From positions 252,599,582-252,663,581 of the forward strand of contig CP136061.1 of assembly GCA_032622095.1 (NCBI GenBank): 64,000 nt of DNA, read 5' to 3'. This DNA comes from Siphonodentalium dalli (lineage: Eukaryota > Mollusca > Scaphopoda > Gadilida > Siphonodentaliidae). The translations under genes and the position numbers were made by a program. The notes beneath the pieces were generated by a model. That model was given only the letters and a program-made list of their open reading frames with translations, was not told where the DNA came from and did not search any database. Below are positions 1 through 10,730 of this stretch, piece after piece; the first letter of the stretch is position 1; each line of letters starts with the position of its first letter.

Positions 1-243
1 TCTACAAAAGTGAATAATAATAATTTTGTGTTGAATTTATAGGCTTATAAAATCATAAGTGGCCCAACAACATACTGTATAAATTTACAAATTCATATGC
101 CGGTGACTCGGCCACTTACATCTTTATCGAGAAATACTCAACAAGTAACTAAGGCATTGTTAGTACTTGTCCAAACAAAATCGAGGAAAATGAAAGAGAA
201 AAATAGTGTATGTATGTGTGTTTTAGACTCAAAAACTGCTTGA

Positions 244-740
244 CCGATCCAACTCAAATTTGGTATGTAGGCCAATTTCACGTGTGACCGATACGTATCC
301 TTGACCTCGCTCATATAGGCATGTTTCTCGACCTCGACTCAAATTTGGTATGTAGCTCTACTTTGATCCCGGCAACAATATGGTCGGGTCCATTTTCACG
401 TGCGACCGTATCCTTGACCTTGACCTCGCTCATATACGCTCATATAGGCATGTTTTTGGACCTCGACCAATTCGACTAAAATTTGGTATGCAGGCCTACT
501 TTGATCCCGGGAACAATATGGGTGGATCCAATTTCACGTGCGACTGTGTCCTTGACCTCGCTCATATACGCACATATGGGCAATTTTATGGACCTCCACC
601 AATTCGACTCAAATTTGGTATGCAGGCGAACTTTGATCCCGGGAACAATATGGGTGGATCCAATTTCATGTGCGACTGTCATTGACCTTGACCTCGCTCA
701 TATACGCTCATATAAGCATGTTTTTGGACCGCCCGGACGA
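244..740. repeat. Tandem dispersed-repeat units, about 133-137 bp
   Basis: AAATTTGGTATG recurs at about 257, 341, 478 and 611, each followed by ACTTTGATCCC and TGACCTCGCTCATATA. This explains the overlapping short open frames here on both strands. Confidence 0.75.
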
Positions 741-820
741 AGTCGGGCTTATCAGCTAGTTATATATATAAAAATAAAATGCTCTTTATTATGAGGATTA
801 AATTACAATGTTATTTACAG

Positions 821-913
821 GTGCTGAAATGTATGAGAATGAGACTAGACGACCCGCAGCTCATATCTACAGATGTTATTGTTAACCTACTCATATCTTA
901 CAGAGACGTGCAG
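821..913 (+). CDS. MAP3K5: ASK1-like exon 1 of window: central regulatory region
   Basis: A 31-codon exon in phase 0 at both ends, preceded by TTATTTACAG and followed by GTAATT. It encodes KCMRMRLDDP and a following helix ending in SYRDVQ, which strongly resembles the start of the ASK1 central (TPR-like) regulatory region. The acceptor shows that coding exons exist upstream of the window. Confidence 0.9.
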
Positions 914-972
914 GTAATTATTATTAAAATATTCAAATTATATTCACGATAGGCACATCATCAATTCAACTA

Positions 973-1180
973 CAGTAATGCCCTAAATAATCAACTCCTT
1001 AACCCTTTGAGTGCCAGGTAAAACCGGATGGATTTCGACGGGCACGTTTGTCGGGTACTTTTGTCCCGGCAGTGTTTTGGACTGGTCAAATCGTGACCCC
1101 ACTTGACCTTGACCTTCAAAATGGACAATTCAAGGTCAAAGCCTGGACGAAGTCGGGTCACCTTCTAGTAGTTATATAAA
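973..1180. repeat. Fragments of foldback H and a TTAACCCTTT element
   Basis: ACAGTAATGCCCTAAATAATC (family H end) runs straight into TTAACCCTTTGAGTGCC, the end of a family B-like TTAA element, then a dispersed tail with GACGAAGTCGGG that is shared with 733-755. Confidence 0.5.
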
Positions 1181-1452
1181 ACTATAATAGTTGAATTCAG
1201 AATGTACCTGATAATACTTTATTTGTTTCATTGTTAAAGATAGTCTGCTTGTGTCAGCACTTCCTACAACAAAAAAAATAAATATTTTATGATGATTCTT
1301 TTCAAGGAATTTTTCACAAAGGATGCATCTGATGTTTCATGCATTTCATTTAAAAGTGTTTTAAATTATATATTTATAAAAATGTATTGTTATATAAATG
1401 GCAACATTTGTTGTCCCAATTCATAGAAAATTATTGGAGAAAAATTTCATTT

Positions 1453-1722
1453 TTCTCAAAATTATTATTTTATACACCGGAATCTACATAAAAATTATTA
1501 TTTTATACACCTGAATCTACATCAATTATTATTTTATACACCCAAATACATATATACATAAAAATTATTATTTTATACACCCGAATCTACATAAATTATT
1601 ATTTTATACACCCGAATCTACATAAAAATTATTATTTTATACACCTGAATCTACATAAATTATTATTTTATGCACCCGAATCTACATAAATTATTATTTT
1701 ATACACCCGAATCTACATAAAC
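1453..1722. repeat. AT-rich tandem repeat, about 32-37 bp
   Basis: About nine copies of a unit containing AATTATTATTTTATACACCC followed by GAATCTACATAAA. No coding potential is seen. Confidence 0.85.
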
Positions 1723-1755
1723 AGTTTGTTACTGTTCAGAAATATGGTGCTGGAC

Positions 1756-1946
1756 AATTTGTAGAATGAGGTCCCCAGAAGGTAAATTTAATGACTACCT
1801 TGCACAGCGGGCTAGTGTAATCAATTTCATCTTCTGGAGACCTCATTCTGCATGGCCTCATCTGCTATGGGGGACCTAAACTCAAATTTAAGTTCTCAGA
1901 TGGTGATGTGCACCCATTGGGCTCCTCGATTATGCAAGGTGTCGGA
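1756..1946. mobile_element. R2 foldback, degraded copy
   Basis: Contains GAATGAGGTCCCCAGA and the inverted GAGACCTCATTCTGC arm with a decayed centre, the core of the R2 family described at 3553. Confidence 0.65.
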
Positions 1947-2079
1947 TATAGAGAAACTAAAAAAAGACAAAGAAACTTTCTAAAGAAACTATAAAACTTG
2001 TTAAATTTGATTTTAAGATAGTTTCCAGAGAAGTTGAGGCCTAAGAATTGAACTGTTGTATCTGTTTATCTTTTTACAG

Positions 2080-2186
2080 GACTATGACTCCATGGTCAGC
2101 CTAGTGGAGGATTTGGGACAAATTCCTAAAAACACAATCATCAAAGAAATATCTATACAGTACCTTTATGCATTTGCTTTGAACAG
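2080..2186 (+). CDS. MAP3K5: ASK1-like exon 2: TPR-like helices
   Basis: Acceptor TTTTTACAG, donor GTACAA. The 107 nt start in phase 0 and end with two bases of an arginine codon. It reads from DYDSMVSLVE to YAFALNR, the expected continuation after exon 1. A run of 18 C lies 27 bases past the donor. Confidence 0.9.
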
Positions 2187-2513
2187 GTACAATTCTTTAT
2201 TATATGACTACTGCCCCCCCCCCCCCCCCCCACAAATACCACTATAGTATAGTGATAGTGATTATTTATTAACAATCCGATCAGCTACAGTTGATCCCAT
2301 GTCATTACCACCAATTTTTATTTGCATTCAATCTTTTGGGAAAATTTTCAATCAGTACAAAATCATTTTTGATGAAACATGGATGGAAGTAAGATCGAAC
2401 AAAACCAATTGAGATTTCCGATTGGTAGCTTGTAATTGGAAATTGTTAACTATGTTCAAACTTGTTTTAATCGTGTGATGTTTGCGTCTGCAATCTCAGT
2501 AAAGTGTCAATAA

Positions 2514-2730
2514 TACAGTAATGCCCTAAATAATCAACTCCTTAACCACAGCAGAATTATGGGTAATTTTTCAGGATTTAGTCGGAAATATGGCTTGTTG
2601 CCATTCATCGGAAAGCTCTCAGTGAGATCTTTCCAATGAATGGCAACAAGCCATATTTCCGACTAAATCCTGAAAAGTTACCCATAATTCTGCTGTGGTT
2701 AAGGAGTCGATTATTTAGGGCATTACTGTA
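2514..2730. mobile_element. Foldback MITE family H
   Basis: About 100-bp inverted arms starting TACAGTAATGCCCTAAATAA, with ATATGGCTTGTTGCCATTCA in the stem. Two other copies lie at 11515 and 35749. The arms are nearly perfect, so RNA from this intron should fold into a long hairpin. Confidence 0.85.
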
Positions 2731-3002
2731 CTTCTTTGGGTGAATTTTAATGAAATAAATCACATGGAATCTATCAACTAACGTTTTATGGACATCTGTT
2801 CAGGAAATAATGGCTGCGGGCAACTGTAATTAAACACCAAGCTTTAATATCGATGCATTGATGGAATGCTCTTCATTGCCATGCACGTCAGAAATAAAAA
2901 AATTAATTAAAAACCACGCTCGTGCTTTTCAAAATATTTTGGCATGAGAAACTGGAAATTGACTTTGCTTAGCCTTATATTTATATTTTCTGACAATTTT
3001 AG

Positions 3003-3051
3003 GAGGAACAAAAATGGAGACAGGAAAAAAGGTCTTGAAGTCATCCTTAAG
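3003..3051 (+). CDS. MAP3K5: ASK1-like exon 3: short exon with tandem acceptor
   Basis: A 49-nt exon that completes the arginine from exon 2 and reads RRNKNGDRKKGLEVILK, ending in phase 0 before GTAGTA. The acceptor is a TAGGAG (NAGNAG) pair, so a start at 3006 would also keep frame and drop one arginine. The longer form matches the double arginine I expect from vertebrate ASK1. Confidence 0.85.
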
Positions 3052-3079
3052 GTAGTAAAAATCTCATCATTATATTTTC

Positions 3080-4855
3080 AGTTCTGTTTGTCGGGGCGTT
3101 CGTCTGTCCATCTGTTCACTTTTGGTTTCCAGTTGATAACTTTAGATAGTCTCAACTGAATGGAATGAAATTTGGTATGTGGGTTTACCAAACACAAAAT
3201 ACAGGTCAAGTTCGAACTTGGGCTCCACCCGCCAATTTTTAGCTGCGTTATGGCCCATTTTTATGCAATATGAGAAAGTCTGAACTGAATGGAATGAAAT
3301 TTGGTATGTGAGTTTACTTGCCCAAAATACAGGTCAGTGTCAAATTTGGGTTCCACTCGTCAAATTTCACCCGAGTTATGGCCCTTTGTTGGAATTGCCA
3401 CACCCTGGGCTATGCTCTTGCCAAACTTGAAATTGTGTTTTTTTTAAAGGGAATTTTTCTTCTTCTGATTCATAAGACAAAAACAGTCTATTTGCTTTCA
3501 GTCGTGCATACTGATATTGATGGAATTCATTGACCTAGTGGGGTACCCTGATCAAGCCTTGAAATAGAGTGTCTGTCATTTTTTTGCAGAATGAGGTCCC
3601 CAGAGGGTGAATTTAATGATGCTACCTCGCATAGCGGGTTAGCATCACCAAATTCACCCTCTGGGAACCTCATTCTGCTGAGTAAGCAGAATGAGGTCCC
3701 CAGAGGGTGAATTTGTTGATGCTAACCCGCTATGCGGGGTAGCATCACTAAATTCACCCTCTGCGGACCTCATTCTGCAAATGACAGACACCCTATTTCA
3801 AGGCTTGGGTACCCTGATACTTATTTGAAACTATCCTTGTTTTAATTGTTCAGAGATGTTTCAGAACAATAACACATTTTGCTGTTTTTATACGCTTGTT
3901 TTGAAAAATGTTTTATTATGTTATTGGTTTAGCCGTCCGTCCATCCATCCATCTGTCCATCTATCTGTTCACTTTTTTTCATTGCCCGATGATACCTTTA
4001 GTAAGTCTGAACTGAATGGAATGAAATTTGGTATGTGTGTTTTACTAGCACAAAATAGTGGTCAAGTTCGACTGTTCGAATTCTGGTTCCGCCCGCCAAT
4101 TTTCATCAGAGTTAATTGCCCTTTTTGTTGGTATTTATAATCAAGTTTCATTTCCGGATGATAACTGTAGTAAATATGAACTGAATGGCTCATAATACAG
4201 GTGAAGATCAAATTTGGGTTCCGCCCACCAATTTTTGCCAGGGTCCTTGTTGACTTAGAATTTGCCGATTATTTTGGTTTCCGGATGATAACTTTAGTTT
4301 TAGTTATCTGATTGTTTTTAAATGTGGTATATGGAATACTCGTATGAAAATACAGGTCAAGTTCAAATTTGGGTTCCGTCCCCTTATTTTAACCCGAAGT
4401 TATTGTCCTTGTTGACTTATAATTTGACGATTATTTTAGTTTCCGGGTGATAACTTTAGTTTTAGTTGTCTGACTGTTTTCAAATTTTGTATTTAAATTA
4501 GCCACATGAAAATACAGGTCAAGTTCGAATTTGGTCTGCCCATTTTTGCCGGAGTTATGGTCCTTGTCCACTTAGAACTTGCCGATTATTTTTGTTTCTG
4601 GGTACTAACTTTAGTTATCTGATTGTTTTTAAATTGGGTATATGGATTACTCATATGAAAATACAGGTCAAGTTCGAATTTGGGTTCCGTCCGCCTATTT
4701 CAACCGAAGTTATGGTCCTTGTTGACCTATAATTTGACGATTATTTTGGTTTGCGGGTGATAGCTTTGGTTATAGATATCTGTTTGTTTTAAAATTTGGC
4801 ATACGGAGTACTTGTTATGGCCCTTTGTTTAACTTACCATGGGCGTACTCTTGTT
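3080..4855. repeat. Array of diverged mollusc-style dispersed repeats
   Basis: Repeated phrases ATGAAATTTGGTATGTG, AATACAGGTCAAGTTC and GGTTCCGCCC recur at roughly 150-200 bp spacing, interrupted by R2 at 3553-3807. Related blocks lie at 32380-32620 and 49268-49540. No protein is supported. Confidence 0.7.
3553..3807. mobile_element. R2 foldback element, complete, with 11-bp flanking repeat
   Basis: Ends are CAAGCCTTGAAATAG and its inverse CTATTTCAAGGCTTG; the interior has two foldback units around GAGGTCCCCAGAGGGTGAAT. The 11-mer GGTACCCTGAT lies directly on both sides (3542-3552 and 3808-3818), which looks like a target-site duplication. Confidence 0.85.
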
Positions 4856-5820
4856 TACATTTTGTAGAATTTGCTGTGAATTGTGCACAAGAAAATGCTC
4901 AGAATAATAATGACGTCATGTAGGTAACTTTGCATTGCCCTTGCTACCTGTGAAATTTTCATATGTAATTACATCACAAAAGTGTTATTAATCTAATGTT
5001 GACCTAATAAACTTAACATTTATCGAGCAGCCTGTATCATCCCCTGTGTTTTATTTGGAGATTTTTTAAAATTAAAAAAAAAAAAATTATTGAGAAAGAA
5101 GAATAACAACAGAGGAAGAGACAAATTACATTCACACATTCATGCTCTTCCACTCTTCATGCTCTTCACTCTTCCATGCCCTGGCCTACTTTCTTACCTA
5201 TGACATGCAATTAGAAAATATTTAAAGGCACATAATGTATTTGGACAATTTTAACAAGCACCGTTCAACTTAAAAGCAAGACCAATCAGCGATACTAGGT
5301 ATTATCTACCATTTCCTATGAAATTCCCTGATACAATGGGCGATAACGAATGGGCGACAAAAGCATCCGTATCATTAATGCAGTTGCGATACAAGGCGCT
5401 CGTGACGTCGTTGACTGATCAAAATCATGAATGAACTGACGTCACATCAATCGCGTGAAAAATCAAAACGACATTCCAACGTATATTCTTGCGTGCTATA
5501 AACAAATAGTTCCAATGTTTTAACATTATTTGATTGCCTACCGGGTAACCATCACGGGTATTATGGTATAACACATCACAAGGGAACTAATATGTATGTG
5601 TTCAGTATGTATTATAAGTGTAAGAAATTGTGTCCATTGAATACATTTCCGTTAGGCATATTCGCGTGAACAGGCAGGTTGTGAGAATTTAGCAAAGCGA
5701 GCTAATCGCGTGACACAGATACCTTTGCAGGTTGGGAGAATTTACTCAAGAAAGCGAATCATCGGACACAAATTCAACAGATTTGGCATTTAAGAAACTC
5801 CTGAAATGTAATTTGTGCGG

Positions 5821-5953
5821 TGTTTGTAACGATTCATGTATCGCGACGAGGCAAGTTTTCGTGGCCATATAGCGACGAGCGACCAAGGTCTCGCCTCGTC
5901 GCTATATGGCCACGAAAACTTGCCTCGTCGCGATACATGAATCGTTACAAACA
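5821..5953. repeat. Near-perfect inverted repeat with 58-bp arms
   Basis: TGTTTGTAACGATTCATGTA at 5821 is exactly mirrored at the end of the element. The arms also contain CGACGAGGCAAG and the loop is about 15 bases. It explains mirrored open frames on both strands. Confidence 0.9.
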
Positions 5954-6083
5954 CATTGTGTATATAACACATATATACCTTGACATATTTTTGCCCGAAA
6001 TGGACTTTCTTTAGCTAAAACAATGGTGATAAAAAACAGAAGATTATTTATTTATTTGGAAATTGTTAACTCATCCATTGCAG

Positions 6084-6205
6084 GTTATCGATATTTCGCC
6101 TTCACCAACTCCAGACATGGTGTGTCTGTGTGGTCGGATATACAAGGATATGTTTATTGAGAGTGTCTGTACAGATCAATCTGCTCTACATAACGCTATA
6201 CAGTG
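6084..6205 (+). CDS. MAP3K5: ASK1-like exon 4
   Basis: Acceptor CATTGCAG, donor GTGAGT. The 122 nt start in phase 0 and end two bases into a tryptophan codon. It contains the motif MVCLCGRIYKDMF, highly characteristic of the ASK central region, and ends at NAIQW. Confidence 0.93.
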
Positions 6206-6651
6206 GTGAGTATAACATATTATTATATGCTTTACAGTGAAATAGCTCTAAAGGACGGAAAATAATCTGCGTATCAATCAGTGTTCACGCTGTCGGTAGC
6301 CAAATTAGCCAATGGCTAATCTTTTTCGAATTTGGCTAATAAAAATTTCATTTGGCTAAACTTTTGGCTAAACTTTTTTTTACCCCAAATGGAGACTGAA
6401 AGCATGGAGTCAGAAAGCTAATTCATAAAAGCGCTCAATAGATCGACATTCAAGACGAAGTTGGGTGACGAAAGTATTTCATTAATTTCGTACTTATGAA
6501 ATATCGTTCCGTAACAGCAAAAGGTAAGCTGTAACATTTAGTGTACAGTAAACATATTTTTATTTCCAAATCTAACATAAATTTTGGCAAGTGGGTTTTC
6601 AATTCTGTGATGTGAACGATCTAGTCCGAAAATATCGAAAGTGGGAATATA

Positions 6652-6870
6652 TTGCCGACTGTACAAAGGGAAACCCGATCGCGGACAGTACAAAGGGAAA
6701 CCCGATCGACAACTCTATCAACCAAGCGATCACACAGTGATATGCAATCATCTTTAGTTTTCACAAGACGGACATTCAAAGACGCATGGACATTAAACCG
6801 ACCGTGGTTGAATCATGACAATGTGAAGAAAGCAATATTTTGTAAAATGTGCATTGACGCTGGTATATAA
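6652..6870 (+). pseudogene. Zinc-finger fragment of a hAT-type protein
   Basis: An open frame inside the hAT element reads FKDAWTLNRPWLNHD and then IFCKMCIDAG before a stop. This aromatic-rich start with a CxxC pair resembles the TTF/BED-type zinc finger at the N terminus of hAT-related proteins. No transposase core is present, so it is a truncated remnant. Confidence 0.55.
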
Positions 6871-7323
6871 GCAATTTGTTCGTAACAGGCTGTTTTAATC
6901 TGGAGAAAAATTTACGTCATTCTGCACGAAACAGCAAAAAGTTATTATTTTACATATAATCCCCTAATCCCCCATTGTCTGTCTGGTCACTCACGGGACT
7001 CCCGCACAATGCATGTTTATGATGACATTGTATTTATGTCGGTCGAGGTTTATGAGCACCAAGTGTAAGACAATAGCTTAATCAGCCAAATGTGAATCAC
7101 GACAGATATTTTGTGGCTATTTGTCGTCAATACCGATACGGACAAAATAATATGCATGCTTTTATGACAGATTGTAATTTGATAATGGCGTAACAATATT
7201 AAGTTATTAGTTTCCAGATGTCACTTAGATATTTTCGCAAGGATAAATATTTAATGATTTAAAAAAAGATATCGATATAAAACAAACAAAATAATGACAT
7301 TAAGAAGGACAATCCCGGGTTAC

Positions 7324-7324
<1 letters not shown>

Positions 7325-7373
<49 letters not shown>
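7325..7373. repeat. Run of 49 C
   Basis: An uninterrupted C homopolymer inside the hAT element. Its length in the assembly is probably unreliable. Shorter C runs lie at 2214-2231, 18376-18401, 37525-37544 and 42849-42859. Confidence 0.95.
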
Positions 7374-7376
<3 letters not shown>

Positions 7377-7870
7377 CAATCACTCTCTCACATAAAGATT
7401 AATAAATGATATATATAAAAAATACTTCTAGTTCATAAAAATTATTTAAATTATTGTGTATTTTACCTGTGTCTGTTAGATTTTACGTTTTAGTCATTAA
7501 TTGTGAACCGACCAGAAAACGATGATTTATTTTGGCCAAAGTTTTTTTTAACTTGGCCAAAAAACATTTGGCTAAATTTTTTTTCATTTGGCTAATAAAA
7601 TTTTCATTTGGCTAAACTTTTGGTTAAAGTTTTTTTCGGTCCAGCGTGAACGCTGGTATCAATCGGTTTGTCCCAGCGAGCAAATACGATTTTGTTATTT
7701 ACTTTTTGTCTTTACCTATATAGTGTTACTACCAGTTAATCTCGTTTGTGTGCTCTAACTAAAGGAATATGCCATGAAGCCACCGGACTATTTCAAACGA
7801 AGATGTAAGCCTAGTTTCTATGTAATGTGTGTTGTCTTCCATATTCTTCAATGTTTATGATTCTCTGCAG

Positions 7871-7983
7871 GTACCGTAAAGGTTTTGGCGTTCAGCCGAA
7901 TGAGTATGCTGGTATAAACTTAGCCACACTGTTAGTCATTGATGGAAAAAACTTTGCAACATGTACCGAGTTACAGAGAATAG
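7871..7983 (+). CDS. MAP3K5: ASK1-like exon 5
   Basis: Acceptor TTCTCTGCAG, donor GTAAGA. It completes the tryptophan of exon 4 and reads [20 protein letters not shown] then ELQRI, ending with one base of a glycine codon. A decayed copy of its 3' end and donor lies at 8835-8905. Confidence 0.92.
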
Positions 7984-8341
7984 GTAAGAATTGCAGTATT
8001 TCTCTTACTTACTCTGTTATTATACCTCCATTTTTTATTTTTTATTTTGCACCTGTCTGTCTGTTCGTCCGTTCGTGCATCCATCCGATGTCTTTTCATG
8101 TCATAACTTGAACAGTAGCATTCAGATCTCAATATAATTTGGTATGGATGTTCACTACTATGAGGACATTCAATGGAGTCTTTAATCATTTTGTTTGGGT
8201 TTTCCGTTCTAGAGTTATTCAACTTTATTTAACTGGAAATGTTGGCTTTTTGGTCCTTCCTTTCTTTTGTTCTTTAGTTATTCATTTTTGTTTATTTGAA
8301 AATGTTGAGTTTTGGGTTTGTCTGTCTGAGTATGTCAGTCA

Positions 8342-8817
8342 TAGGTTATAGATATGCCCACACTAGGCGGTATCCCACAGGGGGGTATGCACCGGATGAT
8401 AGTCCATCTCTTGTTATAGATATGCCCACACTAGGCGGTATCCCACAGGGGGGTATGCACCGGACGACAGTCCATCTCTTGTTATAGATATGCCCACACT
8501 AGGTGGTATCACACAGGGGGGTATGCACCGGACGACAGTCCATCTCTTGTTATAGATATGCCCACACTAGGCGGTATCCCACAGGGGGATATGCACCGGA
8601 CGACAGTCCATCTCTTGTTATAGATATGCCCACACTAGGCGGTATCCCACAGGGGGGTATGCACTAGGCGACAGTCCATCTCTTGTTATAGATATGCCCA
8701 CACTAGGCGGTATCCCACAGGGGGGTATGCACCGGACAGCAGTCATAGGTTATAGATATGCCCACACTAGGCGGTATCCCACAGGGGGGTATGCACCGGA
8801 CGACAGTCCATCTCTTG
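8342..8817. repeat. 68-bp minisatellite, seven copies
   Basis: The unit contains GATATGCCCACACTAGGCGG, then ATCCCACAGGGGGGTATGCA and CAGTCCATCTCTTGTTATA. It lies between exon 5 and the decayed copy of the exon 5 end. Confidence 0.93.
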
Positions 8818-8834
8818 TTAGTTGTATAATATGC

Positions 8835-8905
8835 CGAAGATTTTGTCACATGTAGCGAGTTATAGAGAATAGATATGATTCACAATATTCCTATTTACAC
8901 TATTT
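8835..8905 (+). pseudogene. Decayed copy of exon 5 3' end and donor
   Basis: CACATGTAGCGAGTTATAGA aligns with CAACATGTACCGAGTTACAG of exon 5, and the similarity continues past the splice site into intron sequence (TTCACAATATTCCTATT against TTGCAGTATTTCTCTT). The donor GTAAG has become ATATG, so this copy is dead. Confidence 0.8.
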
Positions 8906-9148
8906 CCCTTTTCAGTTTATTTACATATAATATTATGCAAGATATAATTTTTCCAGCAGCTAAATAGAACTGGTCTGCTAATCCACATCAATCTAATTTG
9001 AGGATAATATATGGATGGATGAATGTTGTATGAACACTACCCATTATAAAACATGCAGTTTGCAGACACACAAACAGACATTTTTGGTTGTGTATTACAG
9101 TGTATATCTCTTTGATGCACTATGTTTTATACATCTTTTTATATGCAG

Positions 9149-9410
9149 CAATCAAGTCTGGTAAAAGTGTGTCTGACATTTTAGGAATGATGTCCCCAGA
9201 GAGTGAAGTTAGTGACGCTACCCCACACAGTGGGATAGCATCACTAAATTTACCCTCTGGAGTCCTCATTCTGCTTAGGCCTCATCATCTGGGAAGTATC
9301 CAAAGTCTCAAATTAACATTGTTTTAGTTACTTTTTCCCTTCTGGGAAGTTTCTATATCCCCTAACTTGCAGAAGATAAAATGCATAATCGAGGTGACTA
9401 TTGGGTGAAC
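9149..9410. mobile_element. R2 foldback, partial copy
   Basis: Starts near AATCAAGTCTGG and carries diverged GTCCCCAGAGAGTGAA and TTTACCCTCTGGAGTCC arms, followed by the shared single-arm tail (CATCATCTGGGAAGTATC). Confidence 0.7.
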
Positions 9411-9437
9411 AACAACTTGAACTGGGGTTTGCATCAT

Positions 9438-9571
9438 TCATACAGCACATGAGTGTATATTGCACTCATCCATTGCTGAAATTCATTCATTTGTTGCATA
9501 TATTCTGTTGAGTATAAAAGGAGATGGTCCCATAAATAGTCAGATTTAGGGTACAGTCCTCCTTTAACAAA
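9438..9571 (-). mobile_element. MITE family D, right half
   Basis: Matches the 3' half of the complete copy at 36439-36777: TTCATTTGTTGCATATATTC then GAGATGGTCCCATAAATAG and a decayed GTACAGTCCTCCTTTAA end. Confidence 0.75.
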
Positions 9572-9652
9572 CTTTGTATGATTTTCAACTGCACTCACCG
9601 CAAATGCCTTGAGGCAATTCAATGATTACCACATTGGCTTATCTTTCTGTGT

Positions 9653-10027
9653 TTAAAGTGATGTGCAACACTCCGGTAGGGTGATCAAATAGAAACGGAG
9701 AAAAATATTGTTTAAAGTAGTTATTTTTACAATTATTATATCCCAGTTGACAACACACACCGTCATTCTTATATAATAACTAAATGCAGCAACTGTCGAT
9801 GGAAAAATGGGTTTTGTTAGTTTATAGCCGATAGATCCGTCCCGAATCGAGTAGTAAATATTTACAATTGAGCGTAGTTCAGACGACGTTTTCTATGGAG
9901 TGGTACGGTCGATTTGCTTCAAATTTTCAGCAATGTTAGTAGAATGTACATTCCTCCAGTTGGCATAGCACCTGAACACTAACTCATCAGTTTCAAGCAC
10001 CCGAACAAGTACATAATATGTCTTTAA
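9653..10027 (-). mobile_element. TTAA MITE family F, inserted in a duplicated exon 6 acceptor
   Basis: TTAA at 9653-9656 and 10024-10027 bracket an element whose ends read AAGTGATGTGCAACACTC and ACATAATATGTCTTTAA. Other copies are at 27275-27649 and 38811-39182. Removing it with one TTAA rebuilds GTGTTTAAGGTTTGACGCTG, identical to the exon 6 acceptor. Confidence 0.85.
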
Positions 10028-10045
10028 GGTTTGACGCTGAATAAC
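10028..10045 (+). pseudogene. Duplicate of the exon 6 acceptor and first bases
   Basis: GTTTGACGCTGAATAA after TTTAAG repeats the start of exon 6. It belongs to a tandem duplication with the unit also holding GAGGCAATTCAATGATTACC (seen at 9610 and 10502), later split by MITE F and by an R2 element. Spliced here, the frame would stay open into R2 sequence to 10249. Confidence 0.8.
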
Positions 10046-10056
10046 CTTGAGGCAAT

Positions 10057-10501
10057 CAAGCCTGAAAATAGGGTGCCTGTCATTTACAGAATGAGGTCCC
10101 CAGAGGGTGAATTTAGTGATGCTATCCCGCATAGCGGGCTAGCATCACCAAATTCACCCTCTGGAGACCTCATTCTGCTTAGGCCTCATCTTCTGGGAAG
10201 TATCTATAGTATCAAATTAACATTGTTTTTAGTTACATTTCCCTTCTAGGAAGTTTCTTTATCCCCTAATTTGCAGATAATAAAATTCATAATTGAGGTG
10301 CCCAATGGGTGAACATCACCAACTTCAACTGGGGAACTTCAATCTGATCCTAGGTCTGCCATAGCAGTTGAGGGCCTAAGCAGAATGAGGTCCCCAGAGG
10401 GTGAATTTAGTGATGCTAGCCCGCTATGCGGGATAGCGTCACTAAATTCACCCTCTGGGGACCTCATTCTGCAAATGACCGACACGCTATTTGCAGGCTT
10501 G
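10057..10501. mobile_element. R2 foldback element, long form, with 8-bp flanking repeat
   Basis: Ends CAAGCCTGAAAATAG and CTATTTGCAGGCTTG, each with a GAGGTCCCCAGAGGGTGAAT foldback unit inside. GAGGCAAT lies directly on both sides (10049-10056 and 10502-10509). Confidence 0.85.
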
Positions 10502-10549
10502 GAGGCAATTCAATGATTACCACATCTGGCTTATCTTTCTGTGTTTAAG

Positions 10550-10709
10550 GTTTGACGCTGAATAATCTGATCGGTAAGAAGGGCAGCCTACAGTCTCTCA
10601 CAGATTACTGGGACATCGCCACGTTTTTTGAGATCTCCGTTCTCGCAGAGGATTATGGGAAAGCTTCGCAGGCAGCAGAAATCATGTTCAAGTTAGAACC
10701 TCCTAATTG
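10550..10709 (+). CDS. MAP3K5: ASK1-like exon 6
   Basis: Acceptor GTGTTTAAG, donor GTGAGT; 160 nt, phase 1 to phase 2. It encodes [14 protein letters not shown], then [10 protein letters not shown] and a helix ending FKLEPPNW, collinear with the ASK central region. Its acceptor and first bases are duplicated upstream (10028-10045), and a SINE starts about 20 bases after its donor. Confidence 0.92.
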
Positions 10710-10730
10710 GTGAGTCACCTGTAAAACGGC

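Larger units (their letters stand above)
6279..7655 (+). mobile_element. hAT-family DNA transposon remnant with 8-bp target duplication
   Basis: Terminal inverted repeats CAGTGTTCACGCTG and CAGCGTGAACGCTG (one mismatch when inverted) are flanked by perfect copies of GTATCAAT at 6271-6278 and 7656-7663. An 8-bp duplication with CAG-ended termini is the hAT signature. Subterminal TTTGGCTAA repeats occur at both ends. At 1.4 kb it is far too short to be autonomous. Confidence 0.92.
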
